Origin: Streptosporangiaceae bacterium
GTDB lineage: Bacteria; Actinomycetota; Actinomycetes; Streptosporangiales; Streptosporangiaceae
NCBI GenBank assembly: GCA_030040815.1
Contig: JASHSZ010000095.1
Location: 1 to 6,688, forward strand
DNA length: 6,688 nt
Reading direction: 5' to 3'
A program made the translations under genes and the position numbers. Positions 1 through 6,071 of this stretch are shown one piece after another; position 1 is the first letter of the stretch, and every line of letters starts with the position of its first letter. The notes beneath the pieces were generated by a model, which searched no databases, was not told the origin of the DNA, and was given only the letters and a program-made list of their open reading frames with translations.

Positions 1-12
1 AAGGCGGTCATC

Positions 13-177
13 GTGGCTGCGACTGACGTGAGGCCCAAGATCACGCTGGCCTGCCAGGAGTGCAAGCACCGCAACTACATCACGCGGAAGAATCGCCGCA
101 ACGACCCGGACCGGCTCGAACTGAGCAAGTACTGCCCGTTCTGCCGCAAGCACCAGCCGCACCGAGAGACGCGCTAG
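13..177 (+). CDS. rpmG: 50S ribosomal protein L33
   Basis: Structural protein of the large ribosomal subunit. The 54-residue product begins [17 protein letters not shown] and ends PHRETR, which is the typical actinobacterial L33 sequence and length. It is the zinc-binding (C+) form, with two CxxC pairs at Cys14/Cys17 and Cys41/Cys44. The start is GTG at 13, with an AAGG at 1-4 eight bases upstream as a possible ribosome site; the first residues align with the usual MAATDVRPK of the family. The next genes, after an 88-base gap, are hadA-like and hadB-like. The same order (rpmG2-hadA-hadB) is known from mycobacteria, which supports both the identity and the actinobacterial origin. The gene is too short for most ORF callers but is unmistakable. 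Confidence 0.96.
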   Translation: MAATDVRPKITLACQECKHRNYITRKNRRNDPDRLELSKYCPFCRKHQPHRETR

Positions 178-185
178 CAGCCTGC

Positions 186-199
186 GACCGCGCGCGGTC
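186..199. repeat. 14-base perfect palindrome between rpmG and hadA
   Basis: GACCGCGCGCGGTC is its own reverse complement and begins 8 bases after the rpmG stop. As RNA it could fold into a 5-bp stem with a CGCG loop. No T-run follows, so it is not a standard intrinsic terminator. It could be an operator, an attenuating hairpin, or chance in GC-rich DNA. Confidence 0.3.
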
Positions 200-257
200 C
201 TTCGCCTGCGGCCGCCCGGCCCGGGCTCCATCGCTGTCGGCTAGCTGTGCGCAGGTT

Positions 258-261
258 GGAG
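258..261 (+). promoter_or_regulatory. Ribosome binding site of the hadA-like gene
   Basis: GGAG lies 4 bases before the ATG at 266, preceded by another AGG at 253-255. It supports the ATG at 266 as the start. Confidence 0.6.
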
Positions 262-265
262 TGGC

Positions 266-709
266 ATGGCCATCAATCGTGACTACGCCGGACGCGCCTT
301 CGCGGCCTCCGAGCCCTACGAGGTGTCCCGGGTCAAGATAGCGGAGTTCGCTGCGGCCATAGGTGACCCGAATCCTTTGTACCGGGACAGGGGGGCTGCT
401 GAGGCGGCCGGGTATCCGGACGTCATCGCGCCGCCTACCTTCGCGATCGTCATCAGCATGGTCGCGGCGGGCGCGGCCATGGCTGATCCGGGGCTCGGCC
501 TCAACTACGCCATGGTCGTCCACGGCGAGCAGCGATTCGACTACGCCCGGCCGCTGACGGCTGGTGATGTCGTGACCGCGCAGCCCACGATCACTGACAT
601 CCGCGACGCGGGCCGCAATGTCATGCTGACGACCAGCACCGAGATCAGGACGGCCGCGGGTGAGCTGGTCTGTACGGCGGTGTCCACCCTGGTCGAGCGG
701 GCCGGCTAG
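266..709 (+). CDS. MaoC-like dehydratase, HadA-type non-catalytic subunit
   Basis: The 147-residue protein has a single hotdog fold of the MaoC/FAS1-type dehydratase N-terminal family (formerly UPF0336), the family of mycobacterial HadA and HadC. Those proteins pair with HadB to dehydrate beta-hydroxyacyl-ACP in FAS-II. Visible family signatures are the N-terminal segment YEVSRVKIAEFAAAIGDPNP (18-37), the GYPDVIAPPTFA block (49-60) and RFDYARPLTAGDVV (90-103). In catalytic hydratases Asp is followed five residues later by His. Here Asp34 is followed by Tyr39, so the subunit probably lacks the catalytic His and needs its partner. It lies downstream of rpmG and 17 bases upstream of a hadB-like gene, which suggests one operon and a heterodimer. 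In a non-mycolate organism the substrate may be another acyl-ACP or acyl-CoA. The family is secure; the exact substrate is not. Confidence 0.88.
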   Translation: MAINRDYAGRAFAASEPYEVSRVKIAEFAAAIGDPNPLYRDRGAAEAAGYPDVIAPPTFAIVISMVAAGAAMADPGLGLNYAMVVHGEQRFDYARPLTAGDVVTAQPTITDIRDAGRNVMLTTSTEIRTAAGELVCTAVSTLVERAG

Positions 710-710
710 C

Positions 711-717
711 GGAAAGG
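711..717 (+). promoter_or_regulatory. Ribosome binding site of the hadB-like gene
   Basis: GGAAAGG begins one base after the hadA-like stop and sits 9 bases before the GTG at 727. It fixes GTG as the start of the second dehydratase subunit. Confidence 0.7.
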
Positions 718-726
718 TTCGGCACG

Positions 727-1155
727 GTGAGCGAGCAGATCAGCTTCGAGGGCGTCACGGTCGGCGCAGAGCTGCCGGTGGTCAGCTACCCGGTCACCAG
801 GCTGAGCCTGATTAAGTACTGCGGCGCCTCGGGCGATTTCAACGTAATCCACTGGAATGAGCGGATTGCCAGGTCAGTCGGACTGCCTGACGTCATCGCG
901 CACGGCATGTTCACGATGGCCCAGGCCGGCCGGTTCGTCACCGACTGGGCCGGTCCGCTGGCCACGGTGACGGAGTTCGGCGTCCGGTTCTCGTCCATGG
1001 TGGTCGTGCCCGACGACGACATCGGCGCCACTATCGACGTCAGCGGCCAGATCGAGGAAAAGCTCGACGGGAACCGCGTGGTGATCGCCTTGACGGCCAG
1101 GTCGGGCGACACCAAGGTGCTCACCAGGGCCAGCGCCGTCGTCCGGCTGCCCTGA
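727..1155 (+). CDS. MaoC-like dehydratase, HadB-type catalytic subunit
   Basis: The 142-residue hotdog protein is of the MaoC/(R)-specific hydratase family and closest in kind to HadB, the catalytic subunit of (3R)-hydroxyacyl-ACP dehydratase. The hydratase motif is intact: Asp37 and His42 sit in YCGASGDFNVIHWNE (31-45), followed by GLPDVIAHGMFTMA (52-65). The positions match the catalytic Asp and His of mycobacterial HadB almost exactly. The HadA-type partner immediately upstream lacks the equivalent His, so the two probably form an obligate heterodimer with one active site. The likely reaction is reversible dehydration of a 3-hydroxyacyl thioester in fatty-acid elongation or a related pathway. 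The start is GTG with a good ribosome site. In many actinobacteria murB follows this pair; here it does not, within the window. Confidence 0.9.
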   Translation: MSEQISFEGVTVGAELPVVSYPVTRLSLIKYCGASGDFNVIHWNERIARSVGLPDVIAHGMFTMAQAGRFVTDWAGPLATVTEFGVRFSSMVVVPDDDIGATIDVSGQIEEKLDGNRVVIALTARSGDTKVLTRASAVVRLP

Positions 1156-1187
1156 CCAGGTCCGCTGACGGCTGGCCCCCGGACTGG
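1156..1187 (+). terminator. Possible hairpin after hadB-like gene
   Basis: The left arm CCAGGTCCG (1156-1164) pairs with the right arm CGGACTGG (1180-1187), giving 8 bp with one bulged G and a 15-base loop, directly after the hadB-like stop codon. No T-run follows, so it would be an atypical terminator or only a 3'-end stabiliser. Confidence 0.3.
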
Positions 1188-1275
1188 GTGGGCCGCAAGC
1201 CAGTGTTTCGGGCGGCGTAACGTGGTGAGCTATATCGCTGCCAATCCGACTCTGGCCGGGAAGGCAGGTAGCCAG

Positions 1276-1974
1276 ATGACTACGGCTCCGATGCCACAGG
1301 ATCCTCGCCCGGATCAATCCGACTGGCCAGGCTACGGCCAGCCAGGTTACGCGCAGCCCGACTACGGTCAGCCGGGCTACGGTCAGCCGGGCTACGACCA
1401 GCCGGGCTACGACCAGCCCGGTTACGACCGATCCCGCTACCGTCCGCCGCGCCATGACCAGGGCGGACCGGGCCGGCCGCCGTCTCACCGGTCGCCGGTT
1501 GCCGCAGGTGCGCTCTGGGGCGGCGGGGTTGCCACGGCGATTGTGGCGGCGCTAGTTGCGCTCGTCGGCGTGCTAGTGACCCGGTGGCTGGCCTCCATCC
1601 CGCTGCTGGCACCGATGCGGGACGGGGCCTACGGCGACGTGAACACGACGACCCTCGTCCTGGTGGTGGCTGCGGTGGCGCTCGTCGCGACCGGCCTGTT
1701 GCACCTCCTGCTGCTCAGCACCCCCCGGCCGCTGATGTTCTTCGGCTGGATCATCGCGCTGGCGACTGTGCTCGCCGTCGTCGTGCCGTTCACTACCTCG
1801 GCCCCGCTGCAGCAGAAGGCCGCTACCTCGATTGTCTTTCTGATCCTCGGGATCGCGATCGGCACGCTGCTGAGCGGCGTCGGCGCGCGGTCGATCCGGG
1901 AGCGAGCCACCCACGGTCCCTACCCGGATCAGCGGGGTTACGACGACCGGAACCCGCCATCCCGGTTGATCTGA
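1276..1974 (+). CDS. Four-helix membrane protein with Tyr-Gly-Gln-Pro repeat tail (DUF6069-like)
   Basis: A protein of unknown function, 232 residues from ATG 1276. I prefer that start over the in-frame GTG at 1222 because AGG at 1266-1268 lies 7 bases upstream and MTTAPMPQDP resembles the start of many actinobacterial Pro-rich-tail proteins. Residues 19-48 hold six copies of a five-residue unit of the form (G/D)Y(G/A/D)QP, then degenerate copies and a basic stretch to about residue 73. Four hydrophobic segments follow, at roughly 75-101, 123-147, 153-175 and 181-203, then a short charged C-terminal tail containing another PDQRGY. The spacing of the four helices and the soluble VNTTT segment before helix 2 recall DUF6069 proteins; that assignment is from memory of the family and is tentative. 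The tail is probably cytosolic and may mediate protein contacts. The 3' end overlaps the convergent response regulator gene by 37 bases. Confidence 0.8.
   Translation: MTTAPMPQDPRPDQSDWPGYGQPGYAQPDYGQPGYGQPGYDQPGYDQPGYDRSRYRPPRHDQGGPGRPPSHRSPVAAGALWGGGVATAIVAALVALVGVLVTRWLASIPLLAPMRDGAYGDVNTTTLVLVVAAVALVATGLLHLLLLSTPRPLMFFGWIIALATVLAVVVPFTTSAPLQQKAATSIVFLILGIAIGTLLSGVGARSIRERATHGPYPDQRGYDDRNPPSRLI
1330..1449 (+). repeat. 15-base tandem repeat array coding for (G/D)Y(G/A/D)QP
   Basis: Six in-frame 15-base units (1330-1344, 1345-1359, 1360-1374, 1375-1389, 1390-1404, 1405-1419) follow the pattern GGCTAC-GRY-CAGCCG. Two degenerate units follow at 1420-1449. Units four to six are nearly identical at the DNA level, which points to recent duplication or slippage. 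Repeat number is likely to vary between strains. Confidence 0.85.
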
Positions 1975-2444
1975 CCGGCCGGCAGCCGGACCAGACCGAG
2001 GAAGAAGTCGTCGATCTGGCCGATGACGGCGATGAACCGGTCGAAGTCCACCGGCTTGCTGATGCAGGCGTTCGCGTGCAGCGAGTAGCCGCGGAGGATG
2101 TCTTCCTCCGCCTGCGACGTGGTCAGCACGATGACCGGGATGGAGAGCAGCCGGCTGTCTGCCTTCAGGTCGGCGAGAACCTCGAGCCCGTTCCGGCGCG
2201 GCAGGTTGAGGTCAAGCAGGATCAGCCCGGCGCGGGAACCTCGGCATAGTCGGCGGTCTTGGGCAGAAAATGCAGCGCCTGCTCACCGTCGCTGACGACG
2301 TGCAGCCCTGCCGCGGATCTGGTACTGCTCGAACGCTTCCTGGGTCACCAGCACGCCGCCGGGGTCGTCTTCCACGAGCAGGACCTCGACGAGGTCACTG
2401 CCAGCCCGCTGTGGTGACCCCGGGGACGACCCCCGGTCTGTCAT
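1938..2444 (-). pseudogene. Rcp1-type response regulator with two compensating frameshifts
   Basis: A single-domain CheY-like receiver of the Rcp1 family, which normally accepts phosphate from phytochrome-like histidine kinases. Three consecutive pieces are recognisable. The N-terminal part (from ATG 2444, MTDRGSS...VEVLLVEDDPGGVLVTQEAF) is in frame A. The middle, LHVVSDGEQALHFLPKTADY, is in another frame. LILLDLNLPRRNGLEVLADL through TTSQAEED and SKPVDFDRF to the stop at 1938 is back in frame A. The first change looks like one extra base in the C-run at 2306-2308. The second looks like one missing base within about 2226-2238. As written, frame A stops at 2283-2285 and the middle frame at 2222-2224. 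With both corrected the protein is 168 residues and has the acidic pair, the phospho-acceptor Asp of LILLD, and the conserved Lys of SKP. Start and kinase stop overlap as ATGA. It may be a damaged gene or a sequencing artefact. Confidence 0.85.
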
Positions 2445-4135
2445 CGCGAGAACTCCTCGTCGTCGATGGGCGCCACCGGCAGAGTGAAGCAGATGTTTGC
2501 CCCACCCTGATAGGTCGTGTCCAGCCAGATGCGCCCGCCGTAGTGCTCGACGATCTTGCGGCACATGGCCAGCCCGATGCCGGTTCCCTCATAGTCCGAT
2601 CGGCTGTGCAGCCGCTGGAAGATCACGAAGACCCGCTCGGCGTACTCCGGCTCGACACCGATCCCGTTGTCGGCGACCGAGAACAGCCAGAAGGTCTCGT
2701 CCTGGCGGGAAGCGGACACCCGGACCAGTGGCGGCCGGTCCGAGCGGAACTTGACCGCGTTACCGATCAGGTTCTGGAACAGGGATGTCAGCAGCGAGAA
2801 CTCGGCTTGCACCGTCGGCAGGTCTGTGGTTTCGATGACGGCCTTCGTGCTGCGAATCTCGCTCGCCAGGTTGACCCGCGCTTGTGACAGGGCGCTGGCG
2901 CACGACACCAGAACCGCGTCTCGCTCCAGCCGTCCGACCCGGCTGAACGCCAGCAGGTCGTCGATCAGGGCCTGCATCCGCTTCGCGCCGTCGACGGCGA
3001 ACTCGATGTACTGATCGGCCCTGGCGTCCAGCTGCCCGATGTAGCGCCGCTGCAGCAGCTGGCAGAAGCTCGCCACCTTGCGCAGCGGCTCCTGAAGGTC
3101 GTGCGACGCCACGTAGGCAAACTGCTCCAGCTCGGTGTTAGACCGCTCCAGCTCGTACGCCCTCGCCTCGAGCGCGACATTCGCGGCTCGGACTGCTGAC
3201 AATTCGCGCAGGATCCGGCGCCGGATCCGGTCCACGTCGGCAGCGACCGCGTGCACCTCTCGCGGGCCGTCCGAGTCCACCTGGTGCTCGAAGTCGCCGT
3301 CAGCCACCTGGCGCGCATCCTCAGCCAGCCTGGCCAGCGGCCGGATCGCGGCCACCCGCAGGCCGACGCCGAGCCCCACGAGCACCACGAGCAGCGCAAT
3401 GGCGCTGGCGATGGCGGTGACCTCCAGCTCGTCGGAGGCCGCGCGCAGCTGCGCGGTGGCGGCTGCGCGCCGGGCGGCGATGGCGCGCTGGAACGCCGTC
3501 AGCGGCGCTCGAACGGCGTCGAACTCGGTCTTGCCGGCGGCTATGTCACCGCCGGGCAGCGGCGTGCCGGTAGCCCTGACCCGCGTTATCTCCGGGATCG
3601 CGTACGCGGAGCGCCAGTGCTCGGCCTGGCGCACGGCGGCGGCGAGGTCCGCGCGCGCGCCGGGGAAGTCCGCGAGCAGCGGGCTGAGGGTCCGCAGCTG
3701 GGCGCGCTCGGAGGCGAATCCGCTGGCGTATGGCTGCAGGAACGGGCGCTGCCCGCTCAGCAGATAGCCGCGCAGCCCGGTCTCCTGGTTCAGCAGGGCT
3801 GCATACAGCTCCAAGCCGTGCAGCGCGGCCGGGTCGAGGACATTGACTACGCGGCCGCGGGCGGCGTCGAGACCGCCGATGGCGAGCGAGCCGAACACGA
3901 TCGTCGCGATGAGCACGGCGCCCACCAGGGCCATCGCGACTGCGATGATCCGGCCGAGCGGCCACCGCCGGTCCCCGGCCGCGGCCGCCTCCGGGACCTG
4001 GTCGGCCGCCGGGCCGCGAAGCCTGTGCAGCCGTGAGCGCTGGCCCGGAGTGCCAGCGCCGTCGGCAGCAGCGCCACCAGGCCCGGCGGCGGTCCGGTCG
4101 GGTGCGGTCGCGGGGTCGACGGCGTCTGCGGTCAT
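2441..4135 (-). CDS. CHASE3-HAMP sensor histidine kinase
   Basis: A membrane histidine kinase of 564 residues. An Ala/Pro-rich cytosolic N-terminus (1-60) precedes TM helix 1 (about 62-84). An extracytoplasmic CHASE3-type sensor follows (about 90-238, with the hallmark LNQETGLRGYLLSGQRPFL at 115-133), then TM helix 2 (about 240-262) and a HAMP domain (262-315). A coiled coil (about 310-338) leads into HisKA with His345 in FAYVASHDLQEPLRKVASF, and the HATPase domain ends the protein, with N box Asn455/Asn459, G1 DNGIG 489-493 and G2 GTGIGL 517-522. All catalytic motifs are intact. The HisKA sequence is of the phytochrome/Cph1 type, whose partners are Rcp1-like regulators, and one is encoded directly downstream. 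The start overlaps the upstream phosphatase stop as ATGA, and no Shine-Dalgarno sequence is seen before it, which implies translational coupling. The signal is unknown; CHASE3 ligands are not generally known. Confidence 0.93.
   Translation of the reverse strand: MTADAVDPATAPDRTAAGPGGAAADGAGTPGQRSRLHRLRGPAADQVPEAAAAGDRRWPLGRIIAVAMALVGAVLIATIVFGSLAIGGLDAARGRVVNVLDPAALHGLELYAALLNQETGLRGYLLSGQRPFLQPYASGFASERAQLRTLSPLLADFPGARADLAAAVRQAEHWRSAYAIPEITRVRATGTPLPGGDIAAGKTEFDAVRAPLTAFQRAIAARRAAATAQLRAASDELEVTAIASAIALLVVLVGLGVGLRVAAIRPLARLAEDARQVADGDFEHQVDSDGPREVHAVAADVDRIRRRILRELSAVRAANVALEARAYELERSNTELEQFAYVASHDLQEPLRKVASFCQLLQRRYIGQLDARADQYIEFAVDGAKRMQALIDDLLAFSRVGRLERDAVLVSCASALSQARVNLASEIRSTKAVIETTDLPTVQAEFSLLTSLFQNLIGNAVKFRSDRPPLVRVSASRQDETFWLFSVADNGIGVEPEYAERVFVIFQRLHSRSDYEGTGIGLAMCRKIVEHYGGRIWLDTTYQGGANICFTLPVAPIDDEEFSR
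2453..2458 (-). promoter_or_regulatory. Ribosome binding site of the response regulator gene
   Basis: On the minus strand GAGGAG lies inside the end of the kinase gene, 8 bases before the ATG at 2444. With the ATGA overlap it shows that the regulator start is genuine even though the gene downstream is frame-disrupted. Confidence 0.65.
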
Positions 4136-5382
4136 GGGTCGACGGGCGGCGTGCAGCTGAGCAGCAGGACAGCCAGGTCGTCGTCGAGGTCGCCACCATT
4201 CAGCTCCGTGGCATGGCTGATAGCGGCGTCAATCAGGTGCTCGCCGGCCGACACCGACGGCTGGCCGACCGGAGCCTGGGCCCGCTCCTTTTCGATCAGC
4301 CGGACCAGGCCATCGCTGCCGAGCCGCTCCGGGCCCTCGCCGACTTTGCCCTCGACGAGGCCATCGGTATACAGCAGGACGGACCAGCTATCGCCGAGCG
4401 TGACCGGCGCACTCGGCCATTCGGTCACCTTGGTGATGCCCGGCGGCACGCCGATCGGCGCCTGCAGCTCCCGGACGGCGTCCGCGCTGATCAGCACGGG
4501 CTGGGGATGGCCCGCGAGGGACAGGCGGCCCGTGGTGCGATCCGGCGCGACCGAGAGCATGCACATCGTCGCGAACAGCCGGTCCTGGTGCCGCTCATGC
4601 TCAAGCACCTGCTGCACGGCGGTCAGAGTCTCGCCCGCTGGCCGGCCCGCCAGGATCATGGTGCGCCATGCCACCCGCAGGCACACGCCCAGCGCCGCCT
4701 CGTCAGGGCCGCGGCCGCAGACATCGCCGACCATCGCATGCACCCAGCCGTCCGGGGCCTCAACCACGTCGTAGAAGTCGCCGCCGAGCAGCATCTGCCC
4801 GCCGCCCGGTCGGTAGCGCGATGCGACCGACAGGCGCTCGTCGGACAGCAGCGGTGACGGCAACAGCCCGCGCTCGAGCCTGGCGTTTTCCGCTGCGTAC
4901 AGTCGCGCCTCGCTGAGCTGGCGCTGGGTCTCATCCGCCCGGCAGCGTTCGATGGCGTACCGCACCACGCGCTGCAGCAGGAATCCGTCCACCTGTCCCT
5001 TGACCAGGTAGTCCTGCGCCCCGGCAGCGACGGCCTGCTCGCCCAGGTGCTCGTCGGATATGCCGGTGAGCACCACAACGGCGAGATCCGGCCTGATCTC
5101 CTGCAGCATTCGCACGCCCTGCAAGCCGCGCGAGTCAGGTAGCTCCAGATCAAGCAGGACGCACGCGGTGTCGGCCAGCACGCTCCTGGCCTCAGCCATC
5201 GAGCGCGCGCGCCGGATGCTGAACGGTGCGCCGGCATCCAGCAGCAGCTCGTCTACCAGCAGCGCGTCGCCGTCGTCGTCCTCGATGAGCAGGACCCTGA
5301 TGCGCTGGGATGGCGACGTGCGGGCGCGGCCGCCCAGGCTGACGTCCTCTGCAACCATCTCGAGCCGCTCGTTTCCGTCCAT
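4132..5382 (-). CDS. Response regulator with SpoIIE/RsbU-type PP2C phosphatase domain
   Basis: A two-domain cytosolic protein, about 416 residues from ATG 5382. The receiver domain (about residues 28-145) has the acidic pocket IEDDDGD (33-39), phospho-acceptor Asp78 in VLLDLELPD, Thr106 in VLTG and Lys128 in YLVKG. A helical linker ending LERGLLPSPLL leads to a PP2C-type phosphatase (about 195-411). That domain carries metal-binding motifs GGDFYD (Asp202), VGDVCGRG (Asp220), LLYTDGLVEG (Asp340) and DLDDDLAVLLL near the C-terminus. Family members dephosphorylate phospho-STAS anti-anti-sigma factors and so release sigma factors; no STAS gene is in the window, so the target is elsewhere. The open frame continues to 5829, but that part is a shadow of a DHFR remnant. 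Starts at 5358, 5397, 5403 and 5418 are also possible, as none has a clean ribosome site. It is first of three overlapping genes. Confidence 0.9.
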   Translation of the reverse strand: MDGNERLEMVAEDVSLGGRARTSPSQRIRVLLIEDDDGDALLVDELLLDAGAPFSIRRARSMAEARSVLADTACVLLDLELPDSRGLQGVRMLQEIRPDLAVVVLTGISDEHLGEQAVAAGAQDYLVKGQVDGFLLQRVVRYAIERCRADETQRQLSEARLYAAENARLERGLLPSPLLSDERLSVASRYRPGGGQMLLGGDFYDVVEAPDGWVHAMVGDVCGRGPDEAALGVCLRVAWRTMILAGRPAGETLTAVQQVLEHERHQDRLFATMCMLSVAPDRTTGRLSLAGHPQPVLISADAVRELQAPIGVPPGITKVTEWPSAPVTLGDSWSVLLYTDGLVEGKVGEGPERLGSDGLVRLIEKERAQAPVGQPSVSAGEHLIDAAISHATELNGGDLDDDLAVLLLSCTPPVDP

Positions 5383-5397
5383 GCTCCGCGCCGCCAT

Positions 5398-5515
5398 GAT
5401 CACGGCCCGAGCCAGCATACGGCCCGTCGCCGCACTGACGGCCCAATCACCAGGACCATTATCGGACCGGCGGGACTGGCTGGGCGGCGGCACAATCTGC
5501 GCCCGGGCCGCCCAC
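5398..5515 (-). other. Upstream region of the signalling cassette
   Basis: This stretch lies between the stop of the reductase remnant and the phosphatase gene. It holds no convincing gene of its own, and none of its three minus-strand frames continues the reductase sequence. It should contain the cassette promoter. The only -10-like hexamer I see is GATAAT on the minus strand (5458-5463), with no acceptable -35 element 16-19 bases upstream, so no promoter is called with confidence. Confidence 0.35.
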
Positions 5516-5948
5516 TCATTCGCCCGGCCGGAGGCCTTGGTCGGCGACCTGACCGATAAGGTCGCCGCCGCCGACCAGCCAGATGTTGCGCTGGCCCGCG
5601 GCGATCGATATGTCCTTGTGCCCGGCGCGCACGTCGCCCGACGCGAATCTGATGTCGGCGCCAGGCACGGCGGGCGGCTGCCGGTGGCTGAAGACCCGGC
5701 TGCGCCGCCCGCTGTAGGGTCGGCCTGCCGGCTTGTCCAGCAGCCTCGCGTGCCCGAGTATCCACTTGGAGGTCGTCGCACCCGTGGCCAGCGCGCCGGC
5801 CTGGGCGTAAACCTCGCGGTACAGATCACCGGAGGCCGACTCAGCGTTCGTTGCCTGCCTCGGCCCGAAACAGCCAGTCCAGCGAATTGTCTGCATCAGC
5901 GATGAGCCCGTCGACGGTGGTCGCGGTGAAGTACTGCGTCTTCGCCAT
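5516..5948 (-). pseudogene. DHFR/RibD-C family reductase remnant, frameshifted and truncated
   Basis: The remains of a dihydrofolate reductase-like (RibD C-terminal family) protein, NAD(P)H-dependent reductases usually about 180-190 residues in actinobacteria. From ATG 5948 the first frame gives MAKTQYFTATTVDGLIADAD and then NSLDWLFRAEAGNER before a TGA at 5841-5843. The second frame takes up immediately: AESASGDLYREVYAQ, ALATGATTSKWILGH, RRSRVFSHRQPPAVPGADIR and NIWLVGGGDLIGQVADQGL. The join needs one extra base or two missing bases near 5844-5850. Family likeness ends near 5531 and the frame stops at 5516; the expected LLDEI...LGVAPVTLG-type C-terminal third is absent in every frame. The gene is therefore broken twice. 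The cofactor-site WLVGGG motif is kept, but with a missing C-terminus it is unlikely to be active. The cassette starts about 130 bases further on, so its acquisition may have removed the 3' end. Confidence 0.85.
5543..5566. repeat. 8-bp inverted repeat in the reductase remnant
   Basis: GGCGACCT (5543-5550) and AGGTCGCC (5559-5566) are perfect inverted copies separated by 8 bases. The outer bases GGTCGG and CCGACC extend the symmetry imperfectly. It lies just before the point where reductase similarity ends. It may simply reflect the codons for GGGDLIGQVAD; no T-run follows on either strand. Confidence 0.3.
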
Positions 5949-5994
5949 GCCGCCAGCCTGGCAGCTGACGCCGACGGCGGGGAGACCGCGGGGT

Positions 5995-6021
5995 TTGACG
6001 GGATCCGGCGGCAGGTAGGTG
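5995..6021 (+). promoter_or_regulatory. Weak candidate promoter for the DNA ligase gene
   Basis: TTGACG (5995-6000) is a good -35 hexamer. A TAGGTG at 6016-6021 is a poor -10 at a short 15-base spacing. Transcription would then start close to the in-frame GTG at 6027, which would allow a leaderless message. The evidence is sequence likeness only. Confidence 0.2.
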
Positions 6022-6071
6022 GGCCGGTGTCTGGCTACAACAGCGGCGATCAGATGGGCGGCGAGCGGGTT

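Noticed and set aside
80..523. Minus-strand open frame of 147 codons opposite rpmG and the hadA-like gene
   Set aside because: It overlaps two well-supported plus-strand genes and has no recognisable motif.
1584..2249. Plus-strand open frame of 221 codons across the membrane protein gene and the response regulator
   Set aside because: It is out of frame with the membrane protein and antisense to the regulator. Its sequence is a frame-shifted reading with no recognisable domain.
2222..2308. Programmed ribosomal frameshifting in the response regulator
   Set aside because: Two opposite shifts would be needed within 80 bases, and I see no slippery heptamer with a downstream structure. Indels or sequencing errors at C-runs are simpler.
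3251..4036. Plus-strand open frame of 261 codons opposite the kinase gene, and similar plus-strand frames at 2270-2887, 3135-3767, 4033-4857 and 5060-5905
   Set aside because: They are antisense to clearly recognised kinase, phosphatase and reductase sequence, are low-complexity and Arg/Ala/Gly/Ser-rich, and show no family motif. Long shadow frames are expected in high-GC DNA.
5458..5463. GATAAT on the minus strand as a -10 element for the signalling cassette
   Set aside because: No -35-like hexamer occurs 16-19 bases upstream, so it is not supported beyond chance.
5400..5765. Minus-strand open frame of 121 codons in the reductase remnant
   Set aside because: It is Arg/Ala-rich and out of phase with the frame at 5516-5840 that carries the reductase motifs.
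5952..5962. GCCAGCCTGGC palindrome just upstream of the reductase remnant
   Set aside because: Five-base arms are too short in such GC-rich DNA to call an operator.
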